DNA of 64,000 nucleotides from an uncultured Bacteroidales bacterium (GCA_900316795.1 ONEF01000001.1:145632-209631); one strand, 5' to 3'. Numbered from the stretch's first letter, positions 42,131 through 51,048 are shown. Notes: a model not told the origin generated them from the sequence alone. A program made the numbers and translations.

Positions 42131-43042
42131 TTATTTAACAACGATAAATTCTGTTCTCCTGTTTTCTGGAGCATTAGGGTTGTCTGGATTCTTTAACTTG
42201 GAAGATCCATAACCGATATATTCAAGCCTGCCTGCATCAACCCCTTCATTGTTAATCAGAAAATCAACTGCAGCTTTTGCTCTTGCAACAGAAAGTTTCT
42301 GATTGAAATCAGCATCACCTTCGGCAGAAGTGTGACCTTCAAGTTTAAGTTTGAGATTCGGGTTGTTTTTCAAAACCTTTGCAAGGTCGTGGAGGACAAA
42401 TTTTGCAGACTCACTTAAATCAGCTTTGCCAGCAATGAACTCGGCGGCATTGAAGTTCTTTTCAATCTCTTCTATCTGCTGTATGTACAGAGTGTCGTGT
42501 ACAACAACAACCTTTTCAACTTCTTTTATAACCTCATCTCCTTTCTTCCTCCCGAACAAGAAAAATAGGATTAGAGCAATGGCCAGCAAGCCGATAAGTG
42601 CCCAGACCCACCAAGGGATGCCTTTCTTTACGACAGGAGGTACATAGCCATTAAGATATTCTAACCAGAAGCCACCTTTTTTGCCGATGCCTTTTTCGGC
42701 TTCTTCGAATGAAGCTACTTCTATTCCATATCCTTTAGCGTGATCAACTAATCTTTGGAAACTAGGTTTTGTCCACATTGAAACTACAGCAACCTTCTGG
42801 TTGTTGCCCATAGTCAAGAGTTCATCTTCTTTTTGGAAAAAACCATTCCAGTTGGCATCAGTTCCTTTTTCGCCAGCTTTTACAAAATTTTTCTTTACCC
42901 CCGAATCGGGATTCAGTTCATCTGGAAAGGCTTTTTGAAGATCTTCCATTTTGGCATGAGGATACATAACCATATATGCATGCATAATGCCAAGGGCTGT
43001 GCGGTTTTGAGCCTTGCCGTGGACTTTTACCTTACTAATCAT
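42131..43042 (-). CDS. OmpA-domain protein with soluble N-terminal domain
   Basis: 303 residues, no signal peptide. Residues 1-135 form a soluble domain of unknown function (NRTALGIMHAYMVMYPHAKMEDLQKAFP). One membrane helix at about 143-165 (WWVWALIGLLAIALILFFLF). Residues about 195-303 are an OmpA/MotB-type peptidoglycan-binding domain (LKLKLEGHTSAEGDADFNQKLSVARAKA and NRRTEFIVV). The topology is like MotB or ZorB: cytoplasmic N-terminus, periplasmic anchor. It may tether a cluster product to the cell wall. Confidence 0.75.
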   Translation of the reverse strand: MISKVKVHGKAQNRTALGIMHAYMVMYPHAKMEDLQKAFPDELNPDSGVKKNFVKAGEKGTDANWNGFFQKEDELLTMGNNQKVAVVSMWTKPSFQRLVDHAKGYGIEVASFEEAEKGIGKKGGFWLEYLNGYVPPVVKKGIPWWVWALIGLLAIALILFFLFGRKKGDEVIKEVEKVVVVHDTLYIQQIEEIEKNFNAAEFIAGKADLSESAKFVLHDLAKVLKNNPNLKLKLEGHTSAEGDADFNQKLSVARAKAAVDFLINNEGVDAGRLEYIGYGSSKLKNPDNPNAPENRRTEFIVVK

Positions 43043-43050
43043 AATTTGTT

Positions 43051-43248
43051 TTATTTGTTGTTAATGAAATCTATGAGTTTGTTTCCGCACTGGCGGGTAT
43101 TCCATTTAGGATCTAGTTCAAAGCCCTCCTTTTCGGCAACTTCTCGAAGAGCCTCCATCGTGTTGCTATAAAATTTGTAGGCGGAGATAGCGCCATTTTC
43201 TTCGACAGAGATTACATAATCTCCAGAGACGGCAATTTTCTTTGACAT
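43051..43248 (-). CDS. 65-residue small protein, first of the TerB cluster
   Basis: MSKKIAVSGDYVISVEENGAI then YKFYSNTMEALREVAEKEGFELDPKWNTRQCGNKLIDFIN: a short beta sheet followed by helices, with conserved-looking W-TRQ. Family not recognised. It is 9 bp before the OmpA-like gene and lies about 235 bp downstream of the promoter at 43484-43514. Confidence 0.6.
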   Translation of the reverse strand: MSKKIAVSGDYVISVEENGAISAYKFYSNTMEALREVAEKEGFELDPKWNTRQCGNKLIDFINNK

Positions 43249-43678
43249 ACGGCGAATAAAAATAAATTATTAAATAAGGTCTATAGGACAAAACGAAAAG
43301 CGCAGGCTGTCATTTGTCTTAAGATGAGGGCTCTGGTAAGCCTTGGACTAAAACAAGCAACAGCCCACGCATTTGTATCTATCGCTGAGGACAGATTGCA
43401 TGAGAAGTTGGCTGTTCCAGTCCTTAAAAATTTACCAGATTTTCATCTTGGATCAGCCTGGCGCTTCTTGCGCCTATGTTTGACAAATATAGCGAAGAAT
43501 AATCGTATCTGCAATATCTGCCGGCGTTTTTGCGTCATTCTTCCCTGCGTGGGTGTTGCTTTAGCAAATCCAGATCCTAGAAGCATAAACAAATGTCCCT
43601 GGCTTTTCTTGCCAGGAACAAAGGTATATGGTTGTATGTCAGGAAAATTTGTCTTTTGTTGTCTTTTCCGGGAGAGGG
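43249..43678. other. 430-bp spacer between kinase and TerB cluster
   Basis: No convincing gene. It holds the minus-strand promoter at 43484-43514, one TCAGCGAT octamer (43381, as ATCGCTGA) and a short stem CCTGGC/GCCAGG (43598-43616) without a T-run that may end the kinase transcript. An open frame of 128 codons on the plus strand has no recognisable features. Confidence 0.5.
43484..43514 (-). promoter_or_regulatory. Promoter of the TerB/OmpA cluster
   Basis: On the minus strand: TTGC (43514-43511), exactly 19 nt, then TATATTTG (43491-43484), a near-consensus Bacteroidetes promoter. It gives a leader of roughly 230 nt ahead of 43248. Confidence 0.6.
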
Positions 43679-45082
43679 TTATTGATTGCTGCCGTACAGC
43701 TTTTTGCTGAGCTTGTTCAACAGCTCAGAGCGTTTTTCGCAGAGTTCCTGATATTTTGGCCAACGTTCATCCGAAATTTGAATAACTTTTTTGTCGAGGG
43801 CGTTTGCGAGCTCCAGCTTTTTCCCGTCAGGGAGGTTTTGGGCTTGTGCTGTTTTGCTGTTCTTTAGCTGCTCTTCCCTGATCATTTCCAGCCAGTACAT
43901 AACGCCTTTGTTTATTTTTTCGATGAATTGCGGTGTGTTGTTTTCTTCCACGGCTTTGTCTGACTGGAGATACTCAAAAGAGGCATTTATTTCAGCAAGG
44001 CTGTTGTTCCAGGCTCTATTCATGTCTTTTTCAACAATTTCCAGCAAGGAGTCTCTGAGATTGTTATATTCTTCTTCTTTTTGCTTTTCCTTCATCAGCG
44101 ATTCGGAAACGGTTCTCAGGGAATCTGCGGTCTTAGTTATGGATGTCAGGGAAGAGTCTGACTTGTGCTGGATCTCAGCGATGGATGCGCTTGCCTTTGC
44201 CAGCTTGGACCTTTCGCGGAGGAAGAGCACGGTAGGGAGAATGACCAGGGCAAGGAGCAGGGTTGCAACTAAGGCATAGAGGCTGCGGTTGCGGTTTTTC
44301 CAGGCCCTTTTCAGTTCTTCTGTGTTGGAATATCTTTTTTCGCGGTCTTTTTGGGTGCAGCGGCTGATGATTCTTTTGTGCCTGCCGGGGAAGATCTCCT
44401 TCATTATCATCCCGATGGAGTAGATGTCGCTGCGGGAGTCCAGGGGAAGCGGAGCGGCTGAAGAAGAGGAGCCGGTATTTGCCGTAGCAGGCTCTTCTGT
44501 GGAGGCAGCGGGAGACTCTGATGCCGCTGAATCTGCGTGGCGGTATGCGAGCAGTTCCGGAGAGGCGTAGGATTCTGTGGCTCCGAGGTTCTTCTCAAGG
44601 TAGTTGGAGTCATCGTCGCTGAGGCCGAAGTCTATGAGTTTGAGGTCGTTGTCCTTGTTGGTAATGATGATGTTCCCTGGCTTGATATCGTTGTGGATCA
44701 GGCTGCAGCGGTGTATGTAACCTACGGCGTCCAGCAGCTGGAGAAAGACTCTTTCCCGGGCTTCTTTGGGCGGATTTTCCTTGAGGAACTTGTCGAGGGT
44801 GCGGCCTTCCAGATATTCCATCACAATGGCAGGGCCCACAGGAGAATTTTCATCAAAGGTATAGACTCCCGCTATGTGGGGGTGTGACAGTCTCACATTA
44901 AGCTCGTACTCGCGTCTCAGAAGTTGGAGGCTTCTTGCGTCACTGCTTCCGGCGGTCTTGAGTATGAAGAACTTGCCGGCTTTACGGGTGCGGTAGATGT
45001 TGCCGGAAACCGGTGTAGTCTCCGTGTATGTTCCGTCGAATTGGGAAGGGGCTTCTACCCGTACAAAGGATTCGCTTATCAT
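43679..45082 (-). CDS. Membrane Ser/Thr protein kinase
   Basis: 467 residues. The kinase domain (about 15-265) has the Lys strand GKFFILKTAG, HCSLIHNDIKPGNIII (HND in place of HRD, catalytic Asp present), LIDFGLSD and a YASPE activation end. Between the latter and SRSDIYSIG sits an inserted Ser/Ala/Pro/Thr-rich stretch (about 179-217). One membrane helix (about 275-295) and an extracytoplasmic coiled-coil part with SLTSITKTADSLRTVSESL follow. It is upstream of, and codirectional with, the TerB cluster, and divergent from the gene at 45330. Its substrates are unknown; a regulatory link to the cluster is inference. Confidence 0.88.
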   Translation of the reverse strand: MISESFVRVEAPSQFDGTYTETTPVSGNIYRTRKAGKFFILKTAGSSDARSLQLLRREYELNVRLSHPHIAGVYTFDENSPVGPAIVMEYLEGRTLDKFLKENPPKEARERVFLQLLDAVGYIHRCSLIHNDIKPGNIIITNKDNDLKLIDFGLSDDDSNYLEKNLGATESYASPELLAYRHADSAASESPAASTEEPATANTGSSSSAAPLPLDSRSDIYSIGMIMKEIFPGRHKRIISRCTQKDREKRYSNTEELKRAWKNRNRSLYALVATLLLALVILPTVLFLRERSKLAKASASIAEIQHKSDSSLTSITKTADSLRTVSESLMKEKQKEEEYNNLRDSLLEIVEKDMNRAWNNSLAEINASFEYLQSDKAVEENNTPQFIEKINKGVMYWLEMIREEQLKNSKTAQAQNLPDGKKLELANALDKKVIQISDERWPKYQELCEKRSELLNKLSKKLYGSNQ

Positions 45083-45114
45083 TGTTCAGTCCAGGGATTA
45101 AAACTTTACATCAT

Positions 45115-45122
45115 CAAAAGTA
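45115..45122 (-). promoter_or_regulatory. -7 box for kinase gene
   Basis: TACTTTTG on the minus strand, 33 bp before the kinase start. Confidence 0.4.
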
Positions 45123-45263
45123 ATATTTTTGCCGTAAACACAGATGTAGTTCAGGACAATGTGGCTTTTCGGATGTCACCCTTTCGTCAAACTCAGTCAC
45201 CTGCCCTGTAGCCAAGGCTTCATTGTCAATTTATGTCTTTTTGCATAGAAAGAGGCTGTTGTG

Positions 45264-45294
45264 TTGCACCTGGTAAAGCGTTTTGCTAAATTTG
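45264..45294 (+). promoter_or_regulatory. Promoter for the gene at 45330
   Basis: TTGC (45264-45267), 19 nt, TAAATTTG (45287-45294); 36 bp before the start. Confidence 0.6.
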
Positions 45295-45329
45295 GATGAT
45301 AATTTGTTTCAACGATTTATTTTTCAGCC

Positions 45330-46133
45330 ATGCCTATTCAGTCAGACCTTCCGCAGATAGCAGCTCTGAAGCTGAGATTTGAAGAAATATACGGAATCCG
45401 TCCTGCAACCCATTCGGATTTTCTTGATATGGTTACAACCATAGAGAACGCTTTGAGAGAGCATGTTTCAGAGTCCACACTCGAAAGGCTCTGGGGCTAT
45501 TCCACCAGAGAAAACAAAGAAGGAACCGTGTCGCTGAGGACACTCAACGTCCTGGCCCGCTTCTGCGGATATTCCGGCTGGGAAGATTTCTGCCGTTGGC
45601 TTAAAATAGACCAAAGAAAAGAGTCGGAAATGTTTGAAGGCCAGGCGGTCTTGTCTTCTTCTCTGAAGGCCGGCGCAAGGTTGAAAATAGGTTGGCAGCC
45701 TGACCGGATTTGCATTCTCAGGTATCTCGGGGAATATGTGTTTGAGGTGGAGTCTGCTGAGAACACCTCCCTTGAAAAGGGCGACCGCTTCAAGGTGGTC
45801 CAGTTCCAGAAAGGCCGTCCTCTGTATCTGGAAGAGTTCTTTCCTGCAACCTCCTCAGCGATAGCCTCCGCTCCACCGTCCTCTTCCCAGGCAGCCTCCG
45901 CTCCAGCGTCCTCCTCCCAGGCAGCCTCAACTCCAGCTCCATCCTCCCAGGCGTCCTCAACTCCAGCTCCCTCCTCCGACGAGCTCTCTTCCGGGGAGAC
46001 CATTGCTTCTTCAGTAAAAACTTCAACACCTATAGGAAAGTCCTATGCGGTAGGGCAGGAACACGGTTTGACCACCCTTCAGCTTCTTTATTATCCTCCT
46101 TCAAGCGCCCTTTCAGGCCAAAAACGTGCCTAA
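45330..46133 (+). CDS. Uncharacterised protein with Ser/Ala/Pro repeat tail
   Basis: 267 residues. Residues 1-95 are helical and look like an HTH-type regulatory head (LKLRFEEIYGI, STLERLWGYSTRENKEGTVSLRTLNVLARFCGYSGWEDFCRWL). Residues about 100-170 form a small beta domain (LKIGWQPDRICILRYLGEYVFEV). Residues about 173-235 are SSQAASTPAPSS-type tandem units. The C-terminal GQKRA and the stop codon fall inside the first 52-bp repeat of the array that follows. Function unknown; the conserved part resembles a family of Bacteroidetes hypothetical proteins. Confidence 0.7.
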   Translation: MPIQSDLPQIAALKLRFEEIYGIRPATHSDFLDMVTTIENALREHVSESTLERLWGYSTRENKEGTVSLRTLNVLARFCGYSGWEDFCRWLKIDQRKESEMFEGQAVLSSSLKAGARLKIGWQPDRICILRYLGEYVFEVESAENTSLEKGDRFKVVQFQKGRPLYLEEFFPATSSAIASAPPSSSQAASAPASSSQAASTPAPSSQASSTPAPSSDELSSGETIASSVKTSTPIGKSYAVGQEHGLTTLQLLYYPPSSALSGQKRA

Positions 46134-46474
46134 CGTCCCATTTCCCGTGCCGATAGCCACGCTTCTGCCCTAAAAACGTGCCTAACGTCCCATTTCCAGT
46201 GTCGATAGCCACACTTCTGCCCTAAAAACGTGCCCAACGTCCCATTTCCAGTGTCGATAGCCACGCTTCTGCCCTAAAAGCGTGCCCAACGTCCCATTTC
46301 CAGTGCCGATAGCCACGCTTCTGCCCTATAACCGTTCAAGGTGTCCCGTTTCCAGCCCCACCTGGTACACTTTCAGGCCGAAAGCGTTCAAGGTGTCCCA
46401 TTTCCAGCCCCACCTGGTACACTTTCCGGCCAAAAGCGTGCAAGGTGTCCCGTTTCCAGCCCCACCTGGTACAA
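46115..46474 (-). repeat. 52-bp tandem array, locus 1 (seven units)
   Basis: The core GGAAAYGGGAC (minus strand) recurs at 46135, 46187, 46239, 46291, 46343, 46395 and 46447, exactly every 52 bp. The first four units are type I (with AGCGTGGCTATCGACAC), the last three type II (with GTACCAGGTGGGGCTGG). The array begins within the 3' end of the preceding gene. Confidence 0.92.
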
Positions 46475-46504
46475 AAAAAGAGGATACCGTGTGGTATCCT
46501 CTTT
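46472..46504 (-). terminator. Bidirectional intrinsic terminator
   Basis: AAGAGGATACC (46478-46488), loop GTGT, GGTATCCTCTT (46493-46503). On the minus strand the stem is followed by a run of T (complement of 46473-46479), ending the gene at 46526. Confidence 0.85.
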
Positions 46505-46525
46505 AAAGTTCATATTTGAACGGGA

Positions 46526-46897
46526 TTATTCAGCTGGAGTCTCTTCAGCAGCTTCCTTGACTGCATCTCCGATTTCCTGAACAGCCTCGTTAACTTTCTC
46601 CTGATCAACGTTCTTCAGGACTTCCTCAAGGCCTGACTTTAAAGCTTTGGTAACCTTAGGAGCAGTGTAGAACCTGTTTACGCAAACAGCTGCAATAGCG
46701 AGAATTACAGCGATGAAAGCGATGCTCTTGCTCTTCTTGTTGCCGAAGCAGCCTACAAGACCGAATACGAGAGCCAGGATTGCGAGAATCCACATCAGCC
46801 AACCCATCAGAGGAATGAAGCTGAATACTACAGCGAGGATACCGAGTACGAAACCGGCGATTCCAAGTCCGTTACCTTTTTTTGCAGTTTGTTCCAT
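46526..46897 (-). CDS. Small membrane protein, DUF4190-like
   Basis: 123 residues from the ATG at 46897. Three hydrophobic helices (GLGIAGFVLGILAVVFSFIPL, WLMWILAILALVFGLVGCF, SIAFIAVILAIAAVCV) are followed by a helical, acidic tail (LEEVLKNVDQEKVNEAVQEIGDA). The Gly-rich helix pattern is that of DUF4190-type proteins; function unknown. -7 box TATATTTG on the minus strand at 46984-46977. Confidence 0.65.
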   Translation of the reverse strand: MEQTAKKGNGLGIAGFVLGILAVVFSFIPLMGWLMWILAILALVFGLVGCFGNKKSKSIAFIAVILAIAAVCVNRFYTAPKVTKALKSGLEEVLKNVDQEKVNEAVQEIGDAVKEAAEETPAE

Positions 46898-47037
46898 AGT
46901 TTTCAAGCACTGGTTTGTGTCGTGCGCAACCTTATGTTAAACTTAGATTGAGTAGTCCGCAATTGTTCAGTCAACGCAAATATAGCAATATTTTTTACAG
47001 CTTATGAATTATAAGCAGTTTTTTTCAGCGATGTTTA

Positions 47038-48096
47038 TCATTTGTTTCTTGAGACCAGGGTCTGGGCAAAGATTTCCATCTGCTTTTTCTGTTCCGGAGC
47101 AAGTTCTGTCTGCTCGAGGGTGTGGAGCGCGTCCTGGTAATATGAAACGATGGCTTTCTGAGCCATTGTGTCTATGCCGAGCTTTCTGTAAAAGTCCTTG
47201 ATGGCCTGGATCTTTTTCTCTCCTTCACTTTCTTCAAGTTTCAGAAGATCTTCAAGTTCAGATGTAAAAGGCTTTTCTGTACCGCCGTCTCTTTTGCAGG
47301 TGTTCTCTTCCGCAGCGTCTCTTTTGCAGGTATTCTCTTTCGCAGCGTCTTTCTTGCAGGCTTCTTCGCGGCATCGTATCAGCAGCCAGGTCTTCTTGTT
47401 GTTGAGGATGTCTCCGCCGATTTTCTTGCCGAAGGTCTTTTCGTCCCCGAAGCTGTCCAGATAGTCGTCCTGGATCTGGAAGGCCAGGCCCAGCTTGTAT
47501 GCAAAGTCATACAGTCCTTTGCAGATATGGTCGTCAGCTCCTGCAATGACGGCCCCCATCGCGGAGGAACAAGCCAGAAGGACACTGGTTTTCAGCCCAA
47601 TCATCTTGATGTATTCATCCAGGGAAACATCCATCCTGTCTTCAAAGTCCATATCCATCTGCTGGCCTTCGCAGATTTCTATGGTGGTTTGGGAGAAGAG
47701 TTTCAGAACTTTGTCCAGTCTGTCGGCCGGAGCCTGCCCGAGCATTTTGAATGCCCAGATGCACATCGTGTCTCCTGACAGAATAGCGACATTGTTGTCC
47801 CACTTCCTGTAAACGGTTGGTCTGCCCCTTCTTATGTCTGCGTTGTCCATTATGTCATCGTGAATCAGAGTGAAGTTGTGGAACACTTCCAGCGCCAGTG
47901 CGGGAGAAAGTATGTGCTTTCCGATGTCATCCTTGAAGAGGTTATAGGAAATAAGGCAAAGCCTTGGCCTTATTCTTTTTCCGCCCATATCCATCATATA
48001 CTGGAGAGGGCCGTACAGTTTTTCTGGACGTTCCGGCCATTCTAGTTGGCGGACTTCCTGGTCTATGAGATTGTATAATTGTTCCAGTTTCAGCAT
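47038..48096 (-). CDS. Polyprenyl synthetase (farnesyl/geranylgeranyl type)
   Basis: 352 residues. The first Asp-rich motif is in LIHDDIMDNADIRRGRPTVYRKW, the second in FQIQDDYLDSFGDEKTFGKKIGGDI, and GGKRIRPRLCL gives the phosphate site. The enzyme condenses isopentenyl diphosphate onto allylic diphosphates for quinone or carrier-lipid synthesis. Chain length cannot be read safely. Residues about 242-275 are a Cys/Lys/Asp/Ala insertion made of three 10-residue repeats (CKRDAAEENT type) encoded by 30-bp DNA units. Confidence 0.92.
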   Translation of the reverse strand: MLKLEQLYNLIDQEVRQLEWPERPEKLYGPLQYMMDMGGKRIRPRLCLISYNLFKDDIGKHILSPALALEVFHNFTLIHDDIMDNADIRRGRPTVYRKWDNNVAILSGDTMCIWAFKMLGQAPADRLDKVLKLFSQTTIEICEGQQMDMDFEDRMDVSLDEYIKMIGLKTSVLLACSSAMGAVIAGADDHICKGLYDFAYKLGLAFQIQDDYLDSFGDEKTFGKKIGGDILNNKKTWLLIRCREEACKKDAAKENTCKRDAAEENTCKRDGGTEKPFTSELEDLLKLEESEGEKKIQAIKDFYRKLGIDTMAQKAIVSYYQDALHTLEQTELAPEQKKQMEIFAQTLVSRNK

Positions 48097-48184
48097 AAGC
48101 TCAGAAAAAATGATTTGCCAATCAAGGCTCTAAGTTACAACCAAATTTTCTTTTTGGGAAGAAAAGTTTTTGAAAACAGATTCT

Positions 48185-48192
48185 TAACTTTG
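48185..48192 (+). promoter_or_regulatory. -7 box for rsgA
   Basis: TAACTTTG, 9 bp before the ATG at 48201; the mRNA may start at or near the start codon, or translation may begin at the ATG at 48207. Confidence 0.45.
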
Positions 48193-48200
48193 ACAGTCGG

Positions 48201-49610
48201 ATGGTTATGAAAGGAAAATTCAACAGACATACATCCAGCCGGGGACGAGGTCTGGCGGCTGAAGTTTCAGGAAGAGAGGGTGCTGCTTCTGGGGAGAGAG
48301 GTTTTTCTTCCGGAACGCACAGTTCTGCTTCTGGAGCGGAGGGAGCAGTTTCTGGAATGAGAGGTTTTGCCTCTGGAGCGGAGGGAGCAGTTTCTGGAAT
48401 GAGAGGTTCTGCCTCTGGAGTGCAGGGTGCTGCTTCTGGGAAGGGAAGTTCTGCTTCTGGGGTGGCGGTTGTTGTCAAGCATACAGGAAGCCACTACCTG
48501 CTTTCCCGTCTTCCTGAGTGGAGGCCGTTTCTGGCTGTCATCAAAGGAAAGCTCCGTCTTGAAACGACAACTACCACCAATCCTATAGCTGTGGGTGATA
48601 TTGTTGAATATGAGGGGTCTGCAGAGGCTGCTGCAGTCGTCTCCGGTACGGGGGCGGCCAACGAGAAACATTCTTTGGACATAGAGTCAAAGACATTTGG
48701 CGGGCGGGAGGCTGTATGTTCCATCAAAAAGGTTCTTCCGCGACGCAACTGCATTGTAAGACGTTCGGCTAACCTTTCGCGCCAGAACCATGTGATTGCT
48801 GCCAATATAGACCGAGTGTTCCTGGTGGTGACGCTCAGGGATCCGGAGATCAAGCTGCAGTTCGTGGACCGTTTCCTGGTAACGTGCGAGGCTTACGGGG
48901 TGCCTGTTACCATTCTTCTCAACAAAGCGGATCTTTATCGCGGAGAAGAAGAGCCGGCTCCGGATGGAAGCTCAGGGGCGGCAGCTTCTGCTACAGGGGA
49001 AGAAGGGGTTGCAGACAAGGAGATTGCAGATGGGAGGCATACAGATGTGGAACCCGCAGGTGAGGAGCTTGCAGATGAGGAACTTGCGCAGATGGCTGCC
49101 GGGTTCATGCAGATTTACGGGAATGCGGGCTATCAGGTGATGGAAACTTCCGTCAAGACCGGATTCAACATAGGCAATCTCAAACGGATGTGCCAAGGCA
49201 AGGTGGTGCTTTTCAGCGGGCAGAGCGGAGTGGGGAAGAGCTCTTTGGTAAACGCTTTGGACCCGAGCCTGAACCTCCGTACCGCCGAGATCTCCCAGGC
49301 CCATCTCCAAGGGCGTCATACAACCACATTCTATCAGATGCATCCGCTTTCCTGCGGAGGCTTCGTGGTGGACACGCCGGGTATCAGGGGTTTCGGTCTG
49401 GTGGATTTCAACAAGGAAGAATTGAGCAACTATTTCCCTGAGATGCTTAGGGTTGAGGACAACTGCCGATTTGTCCCGTGCACGCATACCCACGAGCCGG
49501 GATGTGCGGTGAAAGAAGCCGTTGAGAAGGGAGAGATTTCTCCTCTGCGATACGCTTCCTACCTGGCGATGCTGGAGGATGACGGCAAATACCGCGAGGG
49601 CGACGACTGA
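48201..49610 (+). CDS. rsgA: Ribosome small-subunit GTPase RsgA with two insertions
   Basis: 469 residues against about 300-330 in most bacteria. It shows the circularly permuted GTPase order: NKAD (G4), then SGQSGVGKSSLVNAL (G1), then DTPGIRGFG (G3), and a zinc knuckle CRFVPCTHTHEPGC near the end. The OB fold starts after residue 90. Residues about 12-93 are an added Gly/Ser/Ala head of SASGAEGAVSGMRGF repeats, and residues about 246-297 an Ala/Glu/Gly insertion between G4 and G1. RsgA checks 30S maturation. MATE gene follows after 19 bp. Confidence 0.93.
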   Translation: MVMKGKFNRHTSSRGRGLAAEVSGREGAASGERGFSSGTHSSASGAEGAVSGMRGFASGAEGAVSGMRGSASGVQGAASGKGSSASGVAVVVKHTGSHYLLSRLPEWRPFLAVIKGKLRLETTTTTNPIAVGDIVEYEGSAEAAAVVSGTGAANEKHSLDIESKTFGGREAVCSIKKVLPRRNCIVRRSANLSRQNHVIAANIDRVFLVVTLRDPEIKLQFVDRFLVTCEAYGVPVTILLNKADLYRGEEEPAPDGSSGAAASATGEEGVADKEIADGRHTDVEPAGEELADEELAQMAAGFMQIYGNAGYQVMETSVKTGFNIGNLKRMCQGKVVLFSGQSGVGKSSLVNALDPSLNLRTAEISQAHLQGRHTTTFYQMHPLSCGGFVVDTPGIRGFGLVDFNKEELSNYFPEMLRVEDNCRFVPCTHTHEPGCAVKEAVEKGEISPLRYASYLAMLEDDGKYREGDD

Positions 49611-49629
49611 TTGCCTGCCTGTTACACCG

Positions 49630-51048
49630 ATGCCTGGATATTTTCAGAAAGACTGTATGGAAGAATCTCTTGTAAGACAGATGAACCGCAGGGTGCTTAA
49701 GCTGGCGCTTCCGAGCATCCTGGCAAACATCACCGTTCCGCTGGTGGGGATGGTGGATGTGGGGGTGAGCGGCCATATAGGAGATGCTGTGGCTATAGGC
49801 GGAATGGCCATATCCACAATGCTTTTTGACCTTTTGTACTGGAACATGGGCTTTCTTCGCGTGGGTACCGGAGGTATGATAGCCCAGGCTTTAGGAAGGA
49901 GAGACTTTAGCGGCATAATGAAGGTCTTCACGCAGGGGATAGGAACCGCTTTGGGCATTGCTTTTATAATCTTCGCGATACAATATCTCTACATAGACAT
50001 AGCTTTGGGCTTCATCCAGTGTTCTCCGGAGGTTGCAGACTATGCCCGCCAGTATTATTTCATCAGGATCTGGGCAGCTCCTGCCACTCTTTCTCTGTTC
50101 GTGTTCAAGGGCTTTTTCATCGGGATGCAGAATGCCATAAGCCCTATGGCGGCGGACATTACCGTGAATGTCGCCAACCTTGGGCTCAGCCTGTTGTTTG
50201 CGGTAAAGATGGGGATGGGGTTCAAAGGTATAGCCTGGGCTGTGTTTACGGCCCAGTACACGGGGCTGTTTCTCTGCATAGCGCTTTTCCTGATATACTA
50301 CCGGCGGCTTCTCAAGTATGCGGATCTGAGAAAATCGCTGAGGCTGAAAGATCTCGGCAAATTCTTCTCCCTCAACGGGAACTTGTTCGTCAGGAGTGTT
50401 TGCTTTCTGTTCATCTATGTGGGATTTACTTCTCTTTCAGCCAAATACGGAGATGTGCAGCTGGCGGTTGGTACCATCATCATGAAGCTGATGATGCTGT
50501 TCTCATTCTTCATAGACGGGTTCGCATACGCAGGTGAAGCTCTTGCCGGAAGGTATATAGGTGCGAGGGATTCCGAAGGACTGCATCTTTCAGTAAAGGT
50601 GATTTTCAGGTGGTGCTTCTGGATTGCGTTGGCTTCCACTGCGGTATATGTAGCGGGAGGTAAGCAGATGGTGATGCTGATGACAGACAAGGCGGATGTG
50701 ATAGAGGCCTCTGTTCCGTACCTGGTATGGCTGTGGCTGATGCCGGCCCTCAGCACGTCAGCCTTTGTGTGGGACGGGATCTATGTCGGTGCAACCGCCG
50801 CCCGCCCGATAATGTTCGGGATGATCTGCGCCGCGGCTTCTTTCTTTGCGGCCTACTATGCTCTTGAACAGATACTTGGAATCCAAGCTCTGTATGTGGC
50901 ATATATGGTGCATGTTGTAGTCCGTAGCGTCTGGATGTATGCTTTCCGCCGCACTGCAGTCTATGCCCGGGTTGTGCAGGATACGAAACGCTGTGAAATG
51001 TGTCCAGGTGGTGCTGGAAATGGGACAGCTGGACATGAAATGCCGTGA
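49630..51048 (+). CDS. MATE-family efflux transporter (DinF-like)
   Basis: 472 residues from the ATG at 49630 (ATG at 49657 is an alternative). Twelve hydrophobic helices; the opening NRRVLKLALPSILANITVPLVGMVDVGVSGHIG is typical of DinF/NorM-like MATE transporters, which export organic cations or drugs against Na+ or H+. The last 20 residues (after VYARVVQ) come from the 52-bp repeat array and include odd Cys and Gly residues, so the natural C-terminus has been overwritten. Confidence 0.92.
   Translation: MPGYFQKDCMEESLVRQMNRRVLKLALPSILANITVPLVGMVDVGVSGHIGDAVAIGGMAISTMLFDLLYWNMGFLRVGTGGMIAQALGRRDFSGIMKVFTQGIGTALGIAFIIFAIQYLYIDIALGFIQCSPEVADYARQYYFIRIWAAPATLSLFVFKGFFIGMQNAISPMAADITVNVANLGLSLLFAVKMGMGFKGIAWAVFTAQYTGLFLCIALFLIYYRRLLKYADLRKSLRLKDLGKFFSLNGNLFVRSVCFLFIYVGFTSLSAKYGDVQLAVGTIIMKLMMLFSFFIDGFAYAGEALAGRYIGARDSEGLHLSVKVIFRWCFWIALASTAVYVAGGKQMVMLMTDKADVIEASVPYLVWLWLMPALSTSAFVWDGIYVGATAARPIMFGMICAAASFFAAYYALEQILGIQALYVAYMVHVVVRSVWMYAFRRTAVYARVVQDTKRCEMCPGGAGNGTAGHEMP

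Noticed and set aside
43598..43616. Stem CCTGGC/GCCAGG as kinase terminator
   Set aside because: Short stem and no T-tract on the minus strand; mentioned only in the spacer entry.
46115..46474. Possible CRISPR array
   Set aside because: Whole 52-bp units repeat without unique spacers, and no cas genes are near. It is a plain tandem array.
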